Made by a program: the position numbers and the translations under genes. Of a DNA stretch of 34,758 bases, positions 31,901 through 34,758 are shown piece by piece. This DNA comes from Anaerolineae bacterium (lineage in GTDB: Bacteria > Chloroflexota > Anaerolineae > Promineifilales > Promineifilaceae), in the NCBI GenBank assembly GCA_023382655.1, contig JAHDWK010000047.1:1-34758 (forward strand), read 5' to 3'. Numbering within the stretch: position 1 is the stretch's first letter; every line of letters starts with the position of its first letter. Under the pieces are notes generated by a model. The model made no database searches. It was not told the origin of the DNA and worked only from the letters and a program-made list of their open reading frames with translations.

Positions 31901-33241
31901 TCAGTAGGAGTCCCAGGACTGCTCCAGTATCCTGTCGACTATCTGGTAGCTTTCTTCAACATCCTGGCGGTCATGTTCCTCCGGTATGGCTTCGTCGCTT
32001 CCCTGTTTGATCATCTTGGCTTGCTGTCGCAGAGCTTCCCGCTCCGTTTGCGTGTGCGTATGAGCGGCAATCACGGCAATTGTTTCTAGCAACCGGATGG
32101 TTACCGCTACGCTCGAACGGCCATATTGCCGGATCTGATTAAATGATGTCTCAACTAAACCCTCAAACGTGACCGAGTCCGCTATCAGACGTAGTGTGTT
32201 CTCGTCATCGTAACGGTAGCCGGAGGGAATCTGCCGCTCGGCCAGGTGAGCCAGCGCCACACCCAGACGATCAACGCAAGCCATAGCGGTAAACGGATCA
32301 TTGATGCCAGGCGAAAGCGCCCGCAAGGCGATCTCCACTAGCTGGTCGATCGCAAATTCTACATCTTGTATGCGCAGACGCTGCGCTCCCAAAATGAAAG
32401 CATCATTGATCTTTTCGCTAAGCCCCTCCTCAAAACGTTCGTTGGGCCAAACCTTGACCAGAGCATCACCTGAAGCGATGAAATTCCCCGGACGGTGTTC
32501 GAGACGAAGCAGGAGATCGTGCTCTATCGCCAGCTTCATTAAGCCCTCGGTATCAGTGGACTGTAGATAGCCATTGTGCGTGGCTGTAACCGGCTGGGCA
32601 TCTTGGTCAAAATCCTCCGGCACGTCATCTTCATTTCTCAATTCATATTCAAATGCCAGATAGCTCTTTTTCTCGGGAAACAGTCGTTCAATTGCCGTGT
32701 TCAACTCCCGCTCAACTGAGGCAATGACATGCTGAACTTGAATGGAAATCGACACGTGATGAATAAAGTAAATAAATAAACCCATACTGGCTAACGCCAG
32801 AAAAACGGCCACGGTGACTGAGATATGAGGCACAAATGTGATTTCATCAACACTCCGGACCGTGCGCAACACCAGCAGACTGTAGACAAAGGTGGCAATG
32901 AATGTCCCCAAAACCACCTGATTACCGGTATCCCGCATAAAATTAATAAGCAAGCGCGATCCAAATTGTGAGGAAGCCAAAGACAAGGCCACGATTGTGA
33001 TGGAAAAGGTGACACTGGCCATCGTAATCATCGAACCGGCCAGCGTAGAAAGAAGAGTTCGGACACCATCCGCCCCACCGGTATAAACCCACACCAGCAG
33101 TTCAGGGTGCTCAGACACTGCAAAATGGTCAAGGGCAACTGTCAGGAAAGACAGTCCAAGCGCCAGTCCGGTCATCAAGGTCGGTAAAAACCAGTAACTG
33201 GAACGGACGATCTCCCAATAATTGAGTAGCTTTGTTTTCAT
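31901..33241 (-). CDS. DUF2254 membrane protein
   Basis: A 446-aa inner-membrane protein with four predicted helices in the first 165 residues (around 17-37, 62-88, 108-127, 137-160). TLAGSMITMASVTFSITIVALSLASSQFGSRLL and LRTV motifs typify DUF2254. The cytosolic rest includes VTATHNGYLQSTDTEGLM and DIEFAIDQLVEIALRALSPGINDPFTA-type segments (the latter near 300), also characteristic. The function is unknown; relatives are proposed to be transporters or stress proteins. The ribosome site is weak (GGAAA). It is preceded by the CheB-like pseudogene on the same strand. Confidence 0.88.
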   Translation of the reverse strand: MKTKLLNYWEIVRSSYWFLPTLMTGLALGLSFLTVALDHFAVSEHPELLVWVYTGGADGVRTLLSTLAGSMITMASVTFSITIVALSLASSQFGSRLLINFMRDTGNQVVLGTFIATFVYSLLVLRTVRSVDEITFVPHISVTVAVFLALASMGLFIYFIHHVSISIQVQHVIASVERELNTAIERLFPEKKSYLAFEYELRNEDDVPEDFDQDAQPVTATHNGYLQSTDTEGLMKLAIEHDLLLRLEHRPGNFIASGDALVKVWPNERFEEGLSEKINDAFILGAQRLRIQDVEFAIDQLVEIALRALSPGINDPFTAMACVDRLGVALAHLAERQIPSGYRYDDENTLRLIADSVTFEGLVETSFNQIRQYGRSSVAVTIRLLETIAVIAAHTHTQTEREALRQQAKMIKQGSDEAIPEEHDRQDVEESYQIVDRILEQSWDSY

Positions 33242-33324
33242 TTATTTCCCTACATTTTGCTGATATCTTCAACATATCTCATGTCTTGATCATCATTACA
33301 AATCTTGTGCTTCCTGCATCATAA

Positions 33325-33933
33325 TCAATGACCCTCTTCATTCTGCTCTTGATCCGTGTGGGCAATTCGCATTATTTCCAGAGCGATATCCTCAGGGGCA
33401 AGAACAAAATCTATACATCCGCTTGCTATGGCGCTCTCAGGCATATCTGGCTGCACGGCTGTGTCGGGCTTCTGGGCAATCGTAATGGCCCCCACTTCTT
33501 TTATGCCGCACAGTGCTGCTGCCCCAACGTCATCATAACCAGAGACAATAACAGCGATAAGTTTGCCGTCCCAGTGCTCCGTTAGGGAATGCATAAAAAC
33601 CGTAATCACGTCAGGCTATCCCCAGGGCTTTGATATTGGCTTTAGGCGAAATTCGCCATTTAGAACATGCAAATCCCGTTTTTCGGGGATGATGAGCACA
33701 TGGTTGGGCTTGATGTCTAATTTCTCCGTGATCAGCTCAACCGGCATCTTTGTGTAGCGGGGGAGAATCTCGTGGAGCATTGTAGCTACCGTTCTCAGAT
33801 GATTAACGATGACGATTGCGACCCCCATATCGGTCGGTAGGTGCAGCAGTAACTGAGTATACGCATCGAGACCACCGGCCGAACTGCCCACGCAAACGAC
33901 AGGAAAATCTTTTGTAAAATGCTTAGCTTTCAT
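33325..33933 (-). pseudogene. CheB-type methylesterase interrupted by an in-frame TAG
   Basis: Two ORFs (105 and 94 codons) lie in the same frame, separated by TAG (33616-33618) and two sense codons. Read together they form a complete CheB methylesterase domain: catalytic Ser in VGSSAGGLDA, His in VIVNHLR and Asp in VSGYDDVGAAAL. CheB-type enzymes demethylate chemoreceptor glutamates; free-standing domains occur outside chemotaxis. The nonsense codon lies between the second and third catalytic residues, so the first product would be inactive. TGG or CAG could become TAG by one change. An AAGGAAG site precedes the ATG at 33933. It may be a recent pseudogene, a sequencing error or a readthrough gene. 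Confidence 0.7.
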
Positions 33934-34220
33934 TAGTAATCACTTCCTTTCTGATTTTTCATTTTGGGCACGTTGACCAGCATCGACAACTCGTCCAGCC
34001 TTCCAGCAAAAGGGCTTATTGTCAGGGCTTTCTCTCCGCACATGTCGTAAAAGCTTTTTTTTGCAAGGTTCAATGGGTCATTCAAAAATTCGTTCTACCT
34101 CTAGGGTGGTAAATGAAACAGAAAATAGTTTATTTAGGTTTACGCCTTGTTAGGTGGTTTTGTGTTGGCCTGAATGCCTACTGCCGTTTACCATTCAATG
34201 ACCTTCCATTAGAAAGTCGC
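33934..34220. other. Spacer with possible coding remnant
   Basis: On the minus strand just upstream of the CheB-like gene, about 38 codons (RHVRRESPDNKPFCWKAGRV) look like the end of a protein but lack a start. No intact gene or RNA is seen. Confidence 0.3.
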
Positions 34221-34502
34221 TTACAAGGTCGGAACTAGCAGTTTCAGGAGTTTGAGAAATTGGCTCAAGGCAACAACTAAACCCAAAAAGCGCCGCCAAA
34301 TATTTACACCAGAAACAATCTCCAAAAAAGACCAATAAAGCAAAGAAATAATCAGACCCCAAAAACCGATATCATGTAATAAGGGTATGGATAGACGGGT
34401 TAGAAAAAAACAAACAATGGCTATCCAAAGAGGATAATTAGGCCATTGGGCAATCACGATTCGACCTTGAGCATCTCTAAAAAAGTTGGTGAAGGTCTTC
34501 AT
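34221..34502 (-). CDS. Small membrane protein
   Basis: A 93-aa hydrophobic protein beginning MKTFTNFFRDAQGRIVIAQW, with about three predicted membrane segments (PLWIAIVCFFLTRLSI, GFWGLIISLLYWSFL, RFLGLVVALSQFL). The N-terminal motif is one I associate with small unannotated membrane proteins in cyanobacteria and other bacteria. An ATG five codons upstream (34517) is an alternative; the frame opens at 34673 but the upstream codons do not look related. No function can be assigned. Confidence 0.6.
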   Translation of the reverse strand: MKTFTNFFRDAQGRIVIAQWPNYPLWIAIVCFFLTRLSIPLLHDIGFWGLIISLLYWSFLEIVSGVNIWRRFLGLVVALSQFLKLLKLLVPTL

Positions 34503-34517
34503 GTCAGGTATATCCAT

Positions 34518-34758
34518 AAAGCTGTATAAATAAAACTTATTCTGAACTCGACTTTGCACATTGGGTGTTTTGTAGGGTAGCCTGCCAGCGAGCAGCATTA
34601 CCTGCTTTTCCCCTGTATGCCAGCCCGTACCCTGCAAAAACGTCACGCCACCCTTGTCCACTCGAGAAATCAACTGAAATCTGACCGTTTGCCAATCCTT
34701 GATAAAATTGTAAAGGGACCAAAATTAGTACCAGTTGAAAGTGGAAAATTCTACTAAA
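34518..34758. other. Window edge without a clear gene
   Basis: Minus-strand frames are open here but show no family similarity, ribosome site or compositional support. The sequence ends within this stretch. Confidence 0.4.

Overview
The window looks like a chromosome segment of an uncultured member of the Chloroflexota, probably Anaerolineae-like. This is inferred from the mix of a DUF3160 lipoprotein, F420/PPOX-class flavoproteins, effector-associated-domain (EAD) proteins, moderate GC and many horizontally mobile genes. No rRNA or tRNA is present, so the taxonomy is not proven. The palindrome ACGGCCGT occurs about 40 times by eye (about 0.5 expected at random). It is concentrated in what looks like the resident DNA and nearly absent from several segments that look imported.

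Layout. (1) 1-2016: a type IV toxin-antitoxin (AbiE) operon with a leaderless promoter and, on the other strand upstream, a candidate ~100-nt RNA ending in a terminator. (2) 2058-8292, minus strand: a likely operon, Fpg/Nei-like glycosylase > transglutaminase-like protein > DUF3160 lipoprotein > CapA-like phosphoesterase with FG-GAP repeats. (3) 8338-9841, minus: a DUF3995-like membrane protein flanked by tiny overlapping ORFs. (4) 9969-11444: an insertion sequence with recognisable terminal inverted repeats. (5) 11492-13739: a second AbiE module with the same upstream RNA-like element and promoter design, followed by a UPF0158 gene. (6) 13741-15006: gene debris (truncated nucleotidyltransferase, membrane-protein tail, UPF0175/PIN toxin-antitoxin remnants). 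(7) 15041-18668: small housekeeping or redox proteins (F420/deazaflavin type, two PPOX proteins, a nuclease, DUF5519, WGR, YjbQ). (8) 18826-20655: an LRR lipoprotein with recent internal duplications. (9) 21634-27190: a putative defence/conflict locus. It holds a large sacsin-like GHKL ATPase, a fragment of a PglX/Eco57I-like DNA methyltransferase, and a tandem array of EAD proteins. Each EAD gene is preceded by a short sequence related to the methyltransferase fragment. (10) 27286-28650: an IS1-like transposase with an unusual hydrophobic N-terminus. (11) 28783-31771: a three-gene operon (DUF6335 > metallophosphatase > GAPDH) bounded by near-identical 104-bp direct repeats. (12) 31901-34758, minus: a DUF2254 membrane protein, a CheB-type methylesterase interrupted by an in-frame amber codon, and a small membrane protein.

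The most unusual parts are the GHKL ATPase/EAD array with its repeated leader, the paired AbiE modules whose 39-nt upstream core is better conserved than their genes, the 104-bp repeats with pairing-preserving changes, and two genes in which a TAG codon interrupts an otherwise continuing frame.
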